In this document: in pieces, positions 63,074 through 64,000 of the stretch
How positions within the stretch are numbered: position 1 is the first letter of the stretch
Layout: each line of letters opens with the position of its first letter
NCBI GenBank assembly: GCA_964019425.1
Contig: OZ025836.1
Span: 434,001 to 498,000, forward strand
Direction: 5' to 3'
Origin: Flectonema sp. DT1601
Lineage: Eukaryota; Euglenozoa; Diplonemea; Diplonemida; Diplonemidae
Length of the DNA: 64,000 nucleotides
Translations under genes and position numbers: made by a program
Notes under the pieces: model-generated
What the model saw: only the letters and a program-made list of their open reading frames with translations
What the model was told of the DNA's origin: nothing
The model's database searches: none

Positions 63074-64000
63074 ATGAGCACCTCTCCAGCTACAGATATC
63101 CCATCCAACTACTGCGAGGTTAATAGCTTGTTGACCTTTGTTCCTGCAACTGTGAACACGGTTAACCTAGATAGGGTTATTTCGTATTTACTTAATCAGG
63201 ATCGAGAGAAATCTACAGCACTTGTGAACATGAAGGAAAAAATGCAAAAACAATACGGACATTCCAGGGCTACTGTTGATGATTTGAGAGAGAGATTAAG
63301 AATATTTGAGAATCAGCAAAAAGAAAAGAGTTCGAACAATACGGATGAGCTTTTTAAAATAAAAGAAACAATCACAGCAGTTGAAGACCACAGCAGTTTG
63401 ATTGAGCAATCTGTGAGTCAATTGTCAAAAAGAACATCGGAAATAGAATCTGATTTGCTTACAAACAAAGAAAATGATAAATTATCGACAACAGAGCTAA
63501 CCGACATTCGCAATGACGTTCAACAGTTATTTTCTTCTACTGCTGCGTTTAGTGAAATGACAGCATCGACGGTCACTCAAGACCAAATAGCTACTCTGTC
63601 ATCATCGTTGTCATCACTACAAGAAGGAGTTAATCACGACAAAGTTGATATCAATTACCGTATTGATCAGCTGTACAATACTGATTCCACGTTAAAATCT
63701 CAAATTCAAACACTTAAAAGTGAGATATCAGATTTAGCAAACATCACCGAACTTCAAATTGATAAGATAAAAAAACTTCAAAAAAAATGTTCTGACGCAA
63801 GAATAGTACTCGAAGAACGTGTTGACTCATTAGACTTAGATCACATAGGTAATTCATTGGAATCGATTGCTGTTTCTTTTTCAGGTCTAGCCAGTGAATT
63901 CACTGACACAAAACAATCTCACAGTGACGCTATCACTCGACTTACCGACTGTGATACTGACCTTGGTAATAAAATAAATGAACTGCATGAATTAATTAAG
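63074..64000 (+). CDS. Coiled-coil protein, 5' part (runs off the window)
   Basis: Open from ATG 63074 to the last base, 309 codons. A short N-terminal segment (MSTSPATDIPSNYCEVNSLL…) is followed by continuous heptad-type sequence (LVNMKEKMQKQY…LRERLRIFENQQKEK…LKSQIQTLKSEISDL…LEERVDSLDL). It is rich in Ser/Thr/Asp/Lys, with few prolines after residue 40. The plan resembles the coiled-coil protein at 33872, and the two may be distant paralogues. A T-rich tract and CATGAAG end 20 nt before the ATG. Function unknown. Confidence 0.75.
   Translation, partial: MSTSPATDIPSNYCEVNSLLTFVPATVNTVNLDRVISYLLNQDREKSTALVNMKEKMQKQYGHSRATVDDLRERLRIFENQQKEKSSNNTDELFKIKETITAVEDHSSLIEQSVSQLSKRTSEIESDLLTNKENDKLSTTELTDIRNDVQQLFSSTAAFSEMTASTVTQDQIATLSSSLSSLQEGVNHDKVDINYRIDQLYNTDSTLKSQIQTLKSEISDLANITELQIDKIKKLQKKCSDARIVLEERVDSLDLDHIGNSLESIAVSFSGLASEFTDTKQSHSDAITRLTDCDTDLGNKINELHELIK

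Noticed and set aside
1-64000. Bacterial or viral origin of the window
   Set aside because: Spliceosomal introns, ribosomal uL1 of eukaryotic type, APC2 and ENTH/PX domains show it is nuclear eukaryotic DNA; no CRISPR array, capsid or polymerase gene is present.

Overview
This window is nuclear DNA of an AT-rich eukaryote, most likely a unicellular or otherwise early-branching lineage that I cannot name from sequence alone. The evidence is short spliceosomal introns (GTATGT or GTTTGT donors) in several genes, eukaryote-only proteins (ribosomal protein uL1/L10a, APC/C subunit 2, an ENTH epsin, an actin, PX domains, a TRPV-like channel, a major-vault-protein-like protein) and long intergenic A/T homopolymers. 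The standard genetic code works throughout.

Every gene I can support (about 23) lies on the + strand. Layout: 1-7.1 kb, end of a tandem phospholipase-D-like gene, a CCCH/LRR protein and a TRPV-like channel with a C-terminal zinc ribbon. 7.2-11.2 kb, a structured non-coding candidate, a divergent actin with a short DNase-binding loop, a hAT-type MITE and a four-PX protein. 11.5-14.4 kb, two tandem RPL10A genes with identical exons, the second carrying a GC-rich insertion in intron 2. 14.7-26.7 kb, a serine-hydrolase (beta-lactamase-like) gene followed by three 3.66-kb tandem units, each with a secreted GH2 glycoside hydrolase; the second and third units start with truncated 3' ends of the serine-hydrolase gene. 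27-31 kb, two paralogous membrane proteins with Cys-containing ectodomains and cytoplasmic Tudor-like modules. 32-41 kb, a secreted lectin-like protein, a coiled-coil protein, a tandem-pore K+ channel and an IQ-like-motif protein. 41-45 kb is gene-free and rich in repeat remnants. 45-51 kb, a glutathione transferase, a large ADP-ribosyltransferase-like/ankyrin protein and a small multi-span protein. 51-53.6 kb, fold-back elements. 53.6-64 kb, a dually acylated MVP-like/SPFH protein, APC2, an epsin, a small two-exon gene and a partial coiled-coil gene.

Functionally the genes are mixed: secreted digestion (GH2, serine hydrolase, lectin-like), membrane signalling (TRPV, K+ channel, Tudor receptors), membrane traffic (PX, epsin, MVP-like) and housekeeping. 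What unites them is orientation, plus two kinds of splice acceptor. Internal introns end in an A-rich (C/A)AACAG without a pyrimidine tract, while a more pyrimidine-rich stretch plus AG commonly lies 0-41 nt upstream of start codons. This pattern suggests either 5'-UTR introns or spliced-leader trans-splicing of a directional gene array.

At least five dispersed non-coding repeat families are recognisable, the best defined being a ~130-bp element with complementary ends and a CCGAC hairpin (five copies, one inside an intron).
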